From: DTWD01 sp963662965
GTDB lineage: Bacteria; Acidobacteriota; Vicinamibacteria; Vicinamibacterales; UBA8438
NCBI GenBank assembly: GCA_963662965.1
Contig: OY759970.1
Span: forward strand, 1,488,001-1,552,000
Length of the DNA stretch: 64,000 bases
Reading direction: 5' to 3'
Part shown: positions 9,313-17,988 of the stretch, in pieces
How the letters are laid out: each line of letters starts with the position of its first letter
Position numbering within the stretch: the stretch's first letter is position 1
Made by a program: the position numbers and the translations under genes
Notes under the pieces: generated by a model
What the model saw: the letters and a program-made list of their open reading frames with translations, nothing else
What the model was told of the DNA's origin: nothing
The model's database searches: none

Positions 9313-11706
9313 CTACGAGACGCCTGACACCGCGCCCGCCGGTGCCGGTCGCGTCACTTCACGCGTGACCGGGGCATCCGGCGTCAACTCCACCGCGTCA
9401 TCCTCGTGGTAGATCGTCAGTGGTTCGTCTCCCCGGACGACGTAGGTGGCCGACGTCGGTGTCAGCTCCACCTCGAGCCGCTGCCCCCGGATCTCGAGTG
9501 GGAATCGGAGACAGCCCAGTCGCTCGGGCACGCGCGGCGCAAACCGGATGTCGCCGCCGTCATCGCGCATCCCGGCGAACCCGTAGATGAGGGTCATCCA
9601 GAATCCACCCATCGAGGCGATGTGACAGCCGTCCTTGACGTTCCCGGCGACGTCGGCCAAGTCCATCAGCCCGGCATCGATCGAGTACTGAAAGGCCTTT
9701 TCGTGCTCGCCGACCTCCGCCGCAATGATGCTCTCGATGGATGACGACAGCGATGAGTCACGTGTGGTCAACCGATCGTAGTAGACGAAGTTGCGCCGCT
9801 TCTGGTCCAGCAAGAATTCGTGACCGAGCAGAAACATCGCCAGGACGACGTCGGCTTGCTTCACGACCCGGTGCCGATAGATGACGAGGGGATGGTAATG
9901 CAGCAGCAGCGGGTATTTGTCGAGCGGCGTTCCGGCGAAATCCCACTCCTCCTTGTCCATGAATGAATCGTCTTGCAGATGGATGCCTTCGTCCTCGTCG
10001 AACGGGATGTACATCTGGTCTGCCGCGCGCTGCCACGCTTCGATCTCCTCTGGATCCAGATCGGTGTCGCGAATCAGGACGGCAAACCGGCCGGGATCCG
10101 CGTCACGCAACGCCCGCACCGTCTCGGCGGCGTACCACAAATTCTCCCGTGCCATCAGGTTGGTGTAGAGGTTGTTGTTGACGACCGTGTTGTATTCGTC
10201 GGGGCCGGTCACCCCGTTGATACGAAACTTCCCGTCACGCTTCGCGAAGAACCCGAGGTCGGCCCACAGACGCGCCGTCTCCACCAAGATCTCCGCGCCG
10301 ACATCCCAGAGAAACTCCGTGTCGCCGGTGACATCGACGTACTTGCGGAGCGCGTACATGATGTCGGCGTTGATGTGGTATTGCGCCGTGCCGGCCGCGT
10401 AGTAGGCCGACGCCTCGCTCCCGTTGATCGTGCGCCACGGAAAGAGCGCGCCCCGTTGATTCATCTCTCGAGCGCGTTGACGCGCCTGCTCAATCTGACT
10501 GTGCCGAAGGCGCAACAGGTTCTGTGCGACCCGCGGCATGGTGTAGGTGAGAAATGGCAGCAAGTAGATTTCGGTATCCCAGAAAAAGTGGCCCTCATAG
10601 CCAGGGCCGGTCAGCCCTTTTGCCGGGACCCCAACGCCTTCCGCACGAGCCGTCGCCTGGCAGATGTGAAAGAGATTGAAACGCACCGTTTGCTGCCACT
10701 CCGCGTGACCGTCGACGACCACGTCACTGCGAGACCAGAAGTCGTCGAGAAAACAGCGCTGGCTCTGCAGCAGGTCGTCGAACCCGTGATGGACGGCGCG
10801 GTCGAGGACCCGCTCGGATCGTTGACACAGCTCCTGCGCCTGCGATCGCCGCGAGGAATGGTAGGTGATGTATTTGATGAGGCGAATCCGCGTGCCGGCA
10901 AGGCCGTCGACCGAATAGACCACTTGACCGGACGACGCCTCCGCTCGCACATCCACCGCGTAGTTGCAATCGGTCAGCATGTTGTGGTCGATCGCGCATG
11001 AGAGCGTCATTCCGCTCGACCGCGTCTGAAACCCCAGCACGACCCGCTGGCCGGATGTGCGCTTGACGCGCGGCTCCAACACCTCACATCCGAACTGGCG
11101 GATCCTCGGGTCGTTGCTCGGATCATGGCCCGAGTCGGTGTCGGGTTCGGTGGTTGGACCGCCGTCGACGATCTCCGAGACGATGACGACCGGCGCGTCG
11201 TTTGTCAGCAGCGTGATGTCGTATGCCACCGCCCCGAGATGTCGATGCTCAAGCGACACGAGGCGCCTCGACGTGATCGACACCCGTTGCCCGGACGAGT
11301 GCGCCCACACGAGGTCACGGTCCAGCGTGCCGGCGCGCATGTCTAGCGCGCGCTCGAAACGCTCCAGCGTGGCCGTCGGCAGGTAGAACGGCTCGTCGTC
11401 CACGTACAACTTGATGACCTTGGCGTCGGGCACGTCGACGATGGTCTGGCCTTGCTTCGCGAAGCCGTACGCCTCCTCGCCGTAGACGATCGGCCACGTT
11501 TCGTGAAAGCCGTTGACATAAGTCCCGCTGTGCACCGTCGGCTGGCCTTCGTCACAGGTCCCGCGCATTCCGAGGTAGCCGTTGGAAGTCGCAAACAGCG
11601 ATTCGGTGGCCGCGAGATACCGCAAGTCGAAGCGCTTCTCCACGAGACGCCACTCATCGAAGGGATAAACGTCCTCGGGCGCACTCTTGCGTCGGCTGCT
11701 TCGCAT
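9313..11706 (-). CDS. glycoside hydrolase family 65 disaccharide phosphorylase
   Basis: The protein has 797 aa, the usual length for maltose, trehalose or kojibiose phosphorylases. These split an alpha-linked glucose disaccharide with phosphate to beta-glucose-1-phosphate and glucose in the cytoplasm. The general acid Glu (about residue 504) lies in the GH65 signature NGVTGPDEYNTVVNNN, and the phosphate-binding region is seen in KQADVVLAMFLLG. N-terminal (RYLAATESLFATSNGYLGMRG) and substrate-site blocks (GHFFWDTEIYLLP) are also typical. There is no signal peptide. Its ATG overlaps the TAA of the upstream beta-phosphoglucomutase gene by one base (TAATG), so the two are translationally coupled. 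The product of one enzyme is the substrate of the other. The exact disaccharide cannot be read from the sequence. Confidence 0.93.
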   Translation of the reverse strand: MRSSRRKSAPEDVYPFDEWRLVEKRFDLRYLAATESLFATSNGYLGMRGTCDEGQPTVHSGTYVNGFHETWPIVYGEEAYGFAKQGQTIVDVPDAKVIKLYVDDEPFYLPTATLERFERALDMRAGTLDRDLVWAHSSGQRVSITSRRLVSLEHRHLGAVAYDITLLTNDAPVVIVSEIVDGGPTTEPDTDSGHDPSNDPRIRQFGCEVLEPRVKRTSGQRVVLGFQTRSSGMTLSCAIDHNMLTDCNYAVDVRAEASSGQVVYSVDGLAGTRIRLIKYITYHSSRRSQAQELCQRSERVLDRAVHHGFDDLLQSQRCFLDDFWSRSDVVVDGHAEWQQTVRFNLFHICQATARAEGVGVPAKGLTGPGYEGHFFWDTEIYLLPFLTYTMPRVAQNLLRLRHSQIEQARQRAREMNQRGALFPWRTINGSEASAYYAAGTAQYHINADIMYALRKYVDVTGDTEFLWDVGAEILVETARLWADLGFFAKRDGKFRINGVTGPDEYNTVVNNNLYTNLMARENLWYAAETVRALRDADPGRFAVLIRDTDLDPEEIEAWQRAADQMYIPFDEDEGIHLQDDSFMDKEEWDFAGTPLDKYPLLLHYHPLVIYRHRVVKQADVVLAMFLLGHEFLLDQKRRNFVYYDRLTTRDSSLSSSIESIIAAEVGEHEKAFQYSIDAGLMDLADVAGNVKDGCHIASMGGFWMTLIYGFAGMRDDGGDIRFAPRVPERLGCLRFPLEIRGQRLEVELTPTSATYVVRGDEPLTIYHEDDAVELTPDAPVTREVTRPAPAGAVSGVS

Positions 11707-12497
11707 TACTCTGTGGTCAGCGTCGGAGACTCCGCGAGCGCGCTCTCGGCGGCGGCGGCGTTCACGGGCAGCGTGTCGCGTAGGTCGGTGACGACGACGC
11801 CGGCGCCCGCGGCCCTGAGGTCGATCTCCCCGTCGGTTCGGTCAATGCCGACGACGAGGCCAAACGCGCCGGCCTGTCCAGCGCGCACGCCCGCGATTGC
11901 GTCCTCGACCACCGCGGTCGAGGCCGGTGCGACGCCGAGCTCCCGCGCGGCGTGCAGAAACGTATCGGGTGCCGGCTTACCCGCGAGACCGAGCCGCTCG
12001 GCTACGACCCCGTCAACGCGCAGCTCGAAGAGATCCGCGATTCCGGCCGTCTCGAGGATCGGACCGCAATTGCGGCTCGACGACACAACGGCCTGCCGGA
12101 CGCCGTGCCTCTTCAAATGCCGCACCAAGTCGAGGGCGTCGGGGTAGGTCTCGACGCCATCAGCCTGCAGCACCGTGTTGAAGAGGGCGCTCTTGCGATT
12201 CCCGAGTCCACACACGGTTTCCCTCGAGGGCGGGTCGGCCGGCGTGCCGTCTGGCAGCCACAGACCGCGCGACGACAAGAAGCTGCGGACCCCGTCGTAC
12301 CGCGGCTTGCCGTCGACGAGCCTGGCGTAGTCGTCGGGAAGCTCGAAGAGTCGAGCCGCGCCCACATTCTGCCCGGCAGTGCCAGACAAGTAGTCGTCGA
12401 ACATGCGCTTCCAGCAGCGGGCATGGACCTGCGCGGTCGCCGTCAACACGCCGTCGAGGTCGAACAGCACTGCCTCGAATGTGATCCAGTCGACCAT
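11706..12497 (-). CDS. pgmB: HAD-family beta-phosphoglucomutase
   Basis: The protein has 263 aa and starts with the HAD motif I FDLDGVLT. It has the Ser motif II region (VVSSSRNCGPIL), a Lys motif (GLAGKPAPDTFLHA) and acidic motif IV (VVEDAIAGVRAG). This is the pattern of beta-phosphoglucomutases that convert beta-glucose-1-phosphate to glucose-6-phosphate through a phospho-Asp. Fusion or pairing with GH65 phosphorylases is well known, and here the stop codon overlaps the GH65 start. Together they feed disaccharide carbon into glycolysis without spending ATP on one glucose. Start is the ATG at 12497. A TAGGCT hexamer about 30 bases upstream could be the -10. Confidence 0.9.
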   Translation of the reverse strand: MVDWITFEAVLFDLDGVLTATAQVHARCWKRMFDDYLSGTAGQNVGAARLFELPDDYARLVDGKPRYDGVRSFLSSRGLWLPDGTPADPPSRETVCGLGNRKSALFNTVLQADGVETYPDALDLVRHLKRHGVRQAVVSSSRNCGPILETAGIADLFELRVDGVVAERLGLAGKPAPDTFLHAARELGVAPASTAVVEDAIAGVRAGQAGAFGLVVGIDRTDGEIDLRAAGAGVVVTDLRDTLPVNAAAAESALAESPTLTTE

Positions 12498-12814
12498 GAT
12501 CCGCCAAACTTGTGGCGTGGGCCACTAGCCTAGCAGACCGCGGCGGCCAGACTGGGCAGGCCGACCAACTTGAGACCCGGGAGCTGAGAGGCCGACGAGC
12601 GGTGGGAAACGTTGGGTCCGAGCGGCGCCGTCTGCGTCAACCGGAATCGGGAAGGAGTTTTCGGTCATCCTGGTCCGAGTCACCCCGGCCAGGATCGTCG
12701 CCGCCACGAACCCAGCAACACCAATTCAACACCTAGGGGCCGGCTGGGGGAACTCGGAAACCCCCTGGGTTTGCGTAAAAATGACCGCAGGGCTGGGACA
12801 GGGAATACGGTATG
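12498..12814. other. intergenic stretch without a supported gene
   Basis: This 317-base gap separates the GH65 operon start from the 3' end of the response-regulator remnant. The remnant's natural stop is at 12815, and the open frame beyond it is a by-product of a frameshift. I see no coding pattern, tRNA or strong hairpin, only promoter-like sequence close to 12530 for the leftward pgmB operon. Confidence 0.6.
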
Positions 12815-13453
12815 TCACGGTGCGACCAGCCCGTGTCGCACGGCGTACTGCGTTCAGCTCTGCGGTCGTCGAAAGACCGAGCGCCTTGACCAGGTTGGTT
12901 TTGTGGAACTCGACGGTGCGGGGTGAGACAGAGAGGATCGTGGCCATCTCCTTGATCGTGCGACCCTCGGCCACCATCTGCAGCACCTCTCGTTGGCGTG
13001 GGGTGAGCTGCGGCTCCGCCGCTTTGGGATCCGCCGTCTGCTGCAGCAGCGCCGACACCACCTCATTCGCGATCAGGGGGGTGATATACGACCGGCCCGC
13101 AAGCGCCTGCCGGATCGCGAACGGAAGCTCCTCGGCCGCTGAGTGTTTGAGCAGGAAGCCCGACGCGCCGGCCCGGAACGCCTCGGTGGCAAAACCGATA
13201 TTACTGTGCATCGTGAGGAAGATGACCCTGATGGACGGATGCGTCTTCTGCAGCTGACGGGCGGCGTCGAGCCCGTTCAGGAGCGGCATCGAAATATCTG
13301 CGATGACGACGTCTGCAGCGCGTGGGCGCGCTCCACCAGCTCGCGGCCGTTCGACACGGTGTCGACGAGCTCGAACTCCGGCTCTCTGAGTCCCCGCAAC
13401 CCCGACGCGACCAAGACGTGATCGTCGGCAACCAGCACTCTAGCGCGCGCCAT
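12815..13453 (-). pseudogene. NarL/LuxR-family response regulator, two frameshifts
   Basis: The gene begins ATG at 13453 (MARARVLVADDHVLVASG, receiver acidic pair) and continues in a second frame with the phospho-Asp region VVIADISMPLLNG, Thr (FLTMHS) and Lys (FLLKHS). A LuxR-type HTH follows (LTPRQREVLQMVAEG..IKEMATILSVSPRTVEFH). Near 13317 the frame shifts between HALQ and DVVIAD. Near 12853 it shifts again, and the expected tail TQYAVRHGLVAP with TGA (12815-12817) lies in the other frame. Length without lesions is about 212 aa, normal for the family. It overlaps the end of the PAS kinase remnant by 14 bases, so this was a two-component operon. Confidence 0.85.
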
Positions 13454-14196
13454 CGTCCCCTCCGATCGGAATCTCGGCCACGACGACGGTCCCTTGACCC
13501 GCCTCCGAGGTCAGACGGAGTCGTCCGTCGAGGGGACGAACGCGGTGCCCCATCATCACGTCGACATCACCAAACCATTGCATGCGGTCGTCGTCCAGAT
13601 ACGCCTCTGCGATCAGATCGGCCGTGGCGTTGGCGGCCGCGCGGAATCGAAGCTCGCTCTCCGACAACGTCGCTTCCTCCGACCGCAAGCGCTCATTTGC
13701 GGCGCGTAGATCACGTGTGCGAGCGTCCACCTGAGCCTCGAGGTCGCTCCGAGCCGCCAGGCGTCGCGTCCGCTCCGCTCTCCGGCGATCACTCACATTG
13801 TCGACCCGTGAGCACCGCACACGGCGGGCCCTCACCCTGCCGCCGCTGATGCGCACGCTGAACCAACGCTCGAGCGTCCGGGTGTCGTCGTGGAGCTCCA
13901 CCACATGTTCGGCCATCGATCCCGTCAGGACGTCTCGGACAGCGTCGGCAACCGCCTCGGCCCGAGCGCGCGGCGTCCTCGACGGCGCCACAGAAGGCCA
14001 AAAAATCGGCGCCGGTCTCCAGACCGTCGTTTCCGAAGACGCCGCCACGGATGGTCTCGCGCCAGCCGCGGTTCGCCGCTCGGATGACACCCTAGTCGTC
14101 GATGATGGCAACCGACGACACGAGCGCGTCGAGCGCGACGCGGACGCTGGCCAGCTCGGCGTCCCTCAGCGACAGGGACGGGCTCGGATGCGTCAC
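13440..14196 (-). pseudogene. PAS sensor histidine kinase with nonsense codon, frameshift and internal deletion
   Basis: The start is a GTG at 14196 that overlaps the msrA stop (GTGA). A PAS domain (VAIIDD-stop-GVIRAANRGWRE) is interrupted by TAG at 14092-14094. A frameshift occurs near 13985. A coiled coil (ARSDLEAQVDARTRDLRAAN) and a second PAS follow (RFRAAANATADLIAEAYLDDD..WFGDVD). The sequence then jumps straight to the last strand of a HATPase domain (RLRLTSEAGQGTVVVAEIPI). The phosphoacceptor helix and the N, G1 and G2 boxes are missing. The gene therefore lost its kinase core by an internal deletion. The adjacent regulator is broken too, so this signalling system is dead. Confidence 0.85.
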
Positions 14197-14864
14197 GGCG
14201 TCTCCTTCGTGACCGCGCTCGAGACACCGACGGGGCAGGCGACACCCGTTCCCCCGAGCCCGCAATAGCCCCCTGGGTTCTTGGCCAGGTACTGCTGGTG
14301 ATAGCCCTCCGCGTAGTAGAACGGGGGTGCCAACCGAATCTCCGTCGTCACCGCGCCGTAGCCGGCCGCGCTCAGCCGCGCCTGATAGCGATCGCGGGAT
14401 GCCTCGGCCGTGCGCCGTTGGTCGGCGTCCTCCGCGAAGACGGCGGAGCGATACTGCGTACCGACATCATTCCCTTGGCGCATCCCCTGCGTCGGGTCGT
14501 GAGTCTCCCAAAACAGGCGCAGCAGATCATCGAACGACACGACCATCGGATCGAACACGGCGAGCACGACCTCGGTGTGCCCGGTGCGCCCGATGCACAC
14601 CTCCTCATACGTGGCGTTCTTCGTCGCCCCGCCAGCGTACCCGACCGCCGTCGAATAGACACCCTCTCGCTCCCAAAACTTCCGCTCCGCACCCCAGAAG
14701 CAACCCATCCCAAATACCGCGCGCCGCGTCCCGGCGGGGAACGGCGGCGCAATCGGATGACCGTTCACGAAGTGCGCGCTCGGCACCGGCATCGACTCGT
14801 CGCGGCCTGGCAGCGCGTCCGCGTCCGACAACACCGTGAGCTTGGCTGGATCGGCAAAGAGCAT
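14193..14864 (-). CDS. msrA: peptide-methionine (S)-S-oxide reductase
   Basis: The enzyme reduces methionine-S-sulfoxide in proteins and in free form. The catalytic Cys is in GMGCFWGAE (about residue 55). Other family blocks are YSTAVGYAGG, YEEVCIGRTGHTEVV, FWETHDPTQGMRQGNDVGTQYRSA, and the C-terminal resolving region with GYCGLGGTG. The N-terminus resembles the long E. coli type (SDADALPGRDE.MPV..HFVNGHP), so I place the start at the ATG at 14864 rather than further upstream. The length is 223 aa. It is intact and ends in TGA overlapping the GTG of the next leftward gene. The flavoprotein gene at 14935 is divergently oriented, with about 70 bases for both promoters. Confidence 0.95.
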   Translation of the reverse strand: MLFADPAKLTVLSDADALPGRDESMPVPSAHFVNGHPIAPPFPAGTRRAVFGMGCFWGAERKFWEREGVYSTAVGYAGGATKNATYEEVCIGRTGHTEVVLAVFDPMVVSFDDLLRLFWETHDPTQGMRQGNDVGTQYRSAVFAEDADQRRTAEASRDRYQARLSAAGYGAVTTEIRLAPPFYYAEGYHQQYLAKNPGGYCGLGGTGVACPVGVSSAVTKETP

Positions 14865-14934
14865 GACGTACAGCATAGTGAACGCGCCGAAGTCCCGCCA
14901 GCACATTGCGCTACACTTCGGTCACGCGCGCGCT

Positions 14935-16470
14935 ATGACTTCCTCTTCGGTCGTGCTCACCCCGGACGACACGTACAACCGGCAACTCACCGGCAACGTC
15001 CATCCGCCCGACTGGCAGAACCCCACGCCGGACGGCCGCTACAACCTGGTCGTCATTGGCGCCGGCACCGCGGGCCTCGTCACGGCGGCGGTCGCCGCCG
15101 GGCTTGGCGCCCGGGTGGCCCTCGTCGAGCGGTATCTGATGGGGGGCGATTGTCTGACCGTCGGATGCGTGCCGTCGAAGAGCGTGATCCGGGCTGCACG
15201 CGCCTGGGCCGCCGCGAGCGACGCGGCGGAGTTCGGGTTGTCGCAGTCGGCGGGCGCCGATCGCGGCTTTTCCACCGTGATGGCCAGGATGCGTCGCCTC
15301 CGAGCCCGGCTCAGTCAGGTCGATTCCGCCGCACGCTTCAGGGAGCTCGGGGTTGACGTGTACATCGGCGAGGGGCGCTTCACGACCCGCGACGCGATCA
15401 CGGTCGGCGAAACCATGCTCCGATTCTCGCGCGCCGCGATCTGCACCGGTGCCCGCGCGGCCGCGCCGTCGATCGCTGGGCTCGAAGACGCGGGCTACTT
15501 GACCAACGAAACGGTCTTTTCGCTCACGGCGCTCCCGCCGCGGCTCGCCGTCATCGGCGCGGGCCCCATCGGATGTGAGCTCGCCCAAGCGTTCGCACGC
15601 TTCGGGAGCGACGTCACCGTCATCGAACGGATGTCGCACATCTTGCCCCGGGAGGACCCCGATGCCGCGATGGTGGTCCAGAAGCGGATGACGGGCGATG
15701 GTGTGTCGTTCGCCTTCGAGGCGACCATCGACAATGTCTCGGCCGACGCCGGGTCGAAACGGGTTCATTATTCAGTGGCGGGCGAGACGCACGATCTCCT
15801 GGTCGATGAGGTCCTGGTCGGCGTTGGTCGGGCGCCCAATGTGGAAGGGCTGGGACTAGACACCGCGGGCGTCGCCTATGAACGCACCGGCGTCACGGTC
15901 GACGCGCACCTCCGTACCACCAACAAGCGGATCTACGCCGCCGGCGACATTTGCTTCCCGTTCAAGTTCACACACACGGCGGACGCGATGGCGCAAATCG
16001 TGATTCAGAACGCGCTCTTCCCGCACCCGTTCGGGATCGGCCAGGCGTCGACCGACTCGTTGATCATCCCCTGGTGCACGTACACCGAACCCGAGATCGC
16101 CCATGTTGGAATGTACACGGCCGACGCGCAGGCGAAGGGAATCGAGGTCGAGACCTTTACGCAGCCGCTGGACGAGGTCGACCGTGCCGTGCTCGACGGC
16201 GAGGACGACGGCTTCGCCAGGGTACACGTCAAGCAGGGTACCGACCGGATTCTCGGCGCGACCATCGTCGCGGCGGATGCCGGCAACCTCATCAGCGAGG
16301 TGACGGTGGCGATGACCGCGGGCGCGGGACTCGGCGCGATCGCCGCGACGATCCATCCGTACCCCACGCAGGCGGAGGTGCTCCGCAAGGCGGCGAATCA
16401 GATGCGGAAGGCTCGATTCACCGAGCGCCAGAAGACCATCCTGCGCACGCTGTTCGCGTGGCGCCGGTAA
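14935..16470 (+). CDS. FAD-dependent pyridine nucleotide-disulfide oxidoreductase, mercuric-reductase-like
   Basis: The protein has 511 aa. An N-terminal FAD-binding motif (VVIGAGTAGLVTAAVAAGLG) precedes the redox disulfide CLTVGC in GGDCLTVGCVPSK. An NAD(P)H-binding GAGPIGCELAQAFARFG, an ATG-type FAD motif (IYAAGDICF) and a dimerisation domain ending in the HPYPTQAEVLRK region follow. This is the class I fold shared by mercuric reductase, lipoamide dehydrogenase and glutathione reductase. There is no N-terminal heavy-metal domain and no Cys pair at the C-terminus, so mercury reduction is not shown. The start is taken at ATG 14935. A longer frame to 14836 overlaps msrA. The likely role is a thiol or quinone reductase. 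Confidence 0.88.
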   Translation: MTSSSVVLTPDDTYNRQLTGNVHPPDWQNPTPDGRYNLVVIGAGTAGLVTAAVAAGLGARVALVERYLMGGDCLTVGCVPSKSVIRAARAWAAASDAAEFGLSQSAGADRGFSTVMARMRRLRARLSQVDSAARFRELGVDVYIGEGRFTTRDAITVGETMLRFSRAAICTGARAAAPSIAGLEDAGYLTNETVFSLTALPPRLAVIGAGPIGCELAQAFARFGSDVTVIERMSHILPREDPDAAMVVQKRMTGDGVSFAFEATIDNVSADAGSKRVHYSVAGETHDLLVDEVLVGVGRAPNVEGLGLDTAGVAYERTGVTVDAHLRTTNKRIYAAGDICFPFKFTHTADAMAQIVIQNALFPHPFGIGQASTDSLIIPWCTYTEPEIAHVGMYTADAQAKGIEVETFTQPLDEVDRAVLDGEDDGFARVHVKQGTDRILGATIVAADAGNLISEVTVAMTAGAGLGAIAATIHPYPTQAEVLRKAANQMRKARFTERQKTILRTLFAWRR

Positions 16471-16530
16471 ACCGCTCCGCCAATCGCCCTCGCGGCCGCG
16501 AGCATGCGTGCGGCAGGCACGGCCGGGGCG

Positions 16531-16986
16531 TCAACCGCCGAAGGGCCTCCGGTCGACGAGCTGCGCGCGCGGCGCCACCGGGATCTCGATCTGCTCCACG
16601 GTCAGGCGCTCCGATGCCGTGACGTCGACCGCGGCATCACGCCACTCGTCCGACCCTTCCGTGCGGACGCGCGCGCCGTCGGCGATCCCGATCGACACCC
16701 GGACGCCGTTGGCCTTTAAGACCATCGCCACCAGGTCCCACTGATCGGTGCGGTGACGCCACGGATGATCGACGATGCGATCCTTCACGACGCGCATGAG
16801 CCGCGGCAGATGTTCGGCGCGGATGAAGAGCTCGACCCCGCTCGCGGATCGCTTCGCGCCATGCGCCACCGCGGCGATGGCGCCACCGACCTGAAACGGA
16901 ATCTGCTCCCGCCGAAGCACGTCGCAGATCCAGCAGAGCGTGTCGACGACGGCGGTCGAGGCGAACGCCGTCGGTCGAGCGGTCAC
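16531..16986 (-). CDS. nucleotidyltransferase-fold protein, translationally coupled to macrodomain
   Basis: The 151-aa protein starts with a GTG that overlaps the macrodomain stop (GTGA at 16983-16986). The N-terminal half contains QVGGAIAAVAHGAKRSASGVE, which follows the minimal nucleotidyltransferase pattern GG.AA...G..R....D/E, then a helix-rich region (EHLPRLMRVVKDRI). The second catalytic acid is not obvious (SASGVELFI has one Glu), so activity is uncertain. A third segment (WDLVAMVLKANGVRVSIGIAD) also fits this fold. Coupling to an ADP-ribose-binding macrodomain suggests a pair acting on a nucleotide modification. No known named system is claimed. Confidence 0.6.
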   Translation of the reverse strand: MTARPTAFASTAVVDTLCWICDVLRREQIPFQVGGAIAAVAHGAKRSASGVELFIRAEHLPRLMRVVKDRIVDHPWRHRTDQWDLVAMVLKANGVRVSIGIADGARVRTEGSDEWRDAAVDVTASERLTVEQIEIPVAPRAQLVDRRPFGG

Positions 16987-17510
16987 GACTTCTCGCCCAA
17001 TGGATAGTGCCCAAGCGCGGCCTCGTAGGCACGCGTGATCCAGGCCTCGAAGCAGACGAAGTACACCTGCTCGCTCGAGACCGCGGTCTCGAGCGCGGCT
17101 GAGACCGTGTCGACCGCCACCCGCGCCGCCGCCTCCGCCGGGTATCCGTAGACGCCGCAACTGATCGCGGCGAACGCGATCGTCTTGAGGGCACGGTCAT
17201 CGGCGAGCTGCATGGCGCGACGGTAGCAGCCGGCGAGCAGGTCGGCCTCACGGCGCGCGCCTCCGTGCCACACCGGTCCGACGGCGTGGATCACGTGCCG
17301 CGCGGGCAGGTCGTATCCATCGGTGATCTTCGCATCGCCGGTTGCGCAGCCCCCCAGGGTGCGGCACTCGGCGAGCAACGCCGGGCCGGCCGCGCGGTGG
17401 ATGGCGCCGTCGACACCGCCGCCTCCGAGCAGGCTCGTGTTTGCGGCATTCACGACCACGTCGACGTCGAGCGTCGTGATGTCGGCCATCGTGATCAGCA
17501 GCTGAGCCAT
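16983..17510 (-). CDS. macrodomain protein (O-acetyl-ADP-ribose deacetylase type)
   Basis: The protein has 175 aa and consists of one macrodomain. It has the motifs of the MacroD/YmdB class: VNAANTSLLGGGGVDGAIH with the catalytic-site Asn and Asp, GDAKITDGYDLPARHVIHAVGP, and AFAAISCGVYGYPAEAAARVA for the phosphate loop. Such enzymes remove ADP-ribose from proteins or hydrolyse O-acetyl-ADP-ribose. The ATG at 17510 (MAQLLITMADIT) is preferred to the upstream 17549 because the domain begins there. It is followed without a gap by the nucleotidyltransferase-fold gene. A TATCCT hexamer upstream may be the -10. Confidence 0.92.
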   Translation of the reverse strand: MAQLLITMADITTLDVDVVVNAANTSLLGGGGVDGAIHRAAGPALLAECRTLGGCATGDAKITDGYDLPARHVIHAVGPVWHGGARREADLLAGCYRRAMQLADDRALKTIAFAAISCGVYGYPAEAAARVAVDTVSAALETAVSSEQVYFVCFEAWITRAYEAALGHYPLGEKS

Positions 17511-17553
17511 GGGAGCCGAGGCAACTCTGCGGTAGGATACTGCTGTCAAGCCG

Positions 17554-17619
17554 TTCGGGGCCGTCAGTAATGGCCAAGGCGCGCACGGCGCGGAGGGTTC
17601 GGGGCGTAACCCCGTCTAA
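17554..17619. repeat. variant hairpin repeat
   Basis: The stretch contains TTCGGGGCCGTCAG, the GCGCGCACGGCGCG palindrome and a shortened hairpin CGGGGCGTAACCCCG followed by TCTAA. It shares order and spacing with the 6208-6307 element but is reduced. It lies between the divergent macrodomain and SelW-like genes. Confidence 0.55.
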
Positions 17620-17623
17620 TGAG

Positions 17624-17854
17624 ATGACGCTGTCGATCACGTACTGCGTCCGTTGAAAGTGCTTGCCGAGGGCCTCCAGTTTGGCGGCCACCATCAAAGA
17701 CGCGCTCGGTCTCGAGACCAAGCTGATCGAGGGATCCAACGGTATCTTTGACGTCATCGCCGACGGGACGACGATCTTTGCGAAGCACGCGGAGGAGCGC
17801 TTTCCGGAGCCGCATGAAGTTATCGATGCGCTCCGTGGAATGACCGCCGCTTAG
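17624..17854 (+). CDS. SelW/Rdx-like selenoprotein (in-frame TGA = selenocysteine)
   Basis: Read through the TGA at 17654-17656 the frame gives 76 residues: ITYCVR-U-KCLPRA, then a helix (LAATIKDALGL), strand ETKLIEGSNGIFDVIADG and FAKHAEERFPEPHEVIDAL. This is the full Rdx fold of SelW/SelT/SelH-type thiol oxidoreductases, whose N-terminal CxxC or CxxU motif is the redox site. The TGA falls exactly at the U of CxxU. Conservation continues without change after it, so it is not a gene end. Length is close to the family (80-95 aa). The ATG lacks a strong ribosome binding site. The alternative is a nonsense mutation of a CxxC protein. The second TGA-at-Cys gene at 29066-29530 favours selenocysteine. 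Confidence 0.8.
17664..17686 (+). promoter_or_regulatory. candidate bacterial SECIS hairpin of the SelW-like gene
   Basis: TGCCGA (17664-17669) can pair with TTGGCG (17681-17686) including two G-T pairs, with an 11-base loop that starts with G. It begins 7 bases after the TGA, shorter than the best-known spacing. The pairing is weak, so this is only a candidate. Confidence 0.35.
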
Positions 17855-17885
17855 CGCACCTGTCCGCCGTCTCGGTGGCGCACGA

Positions 17886-17979
17886 GGGCGCGCACGGCGC
17901 GCCTCCGCCGGCACGGCGCGGGGCGAAGGGGCCCCCGGCGAGTGCCGGCGACTGGGTTCGGGGCAGTCAGCCCCGTCTA
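17886..17979. repeat. dispersed hairpin repeat copy
   Basis: It contains the GGGCGCGCACGGCGCGCC palindrome, two further GC palindromes and the terminal hairpin CGGGGCAGTCAGCCCCG followed by TCTA. It closely matches the copy at 6208-6307 in the same orientation. It ends 9 bases before the SoxC-like start codon, directly next to its ribosome binding site. Confidence 0.75.
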
Positions 17980-17988
17980 GGAGAACCA

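Noticed and set aside
8064..9368. A 434-codon plus-strand frame over the D15 gene
   Set aside because: It is antisense to a recognisable barrel protein, with Arg/Glu/Val bias and no domain.
14836..14934. Upstream extension of the FAD oxidoreductase
   Set aside because: It overlaps the msrA 5' end in antisense, and the family-like N-terminus begins at 14935.
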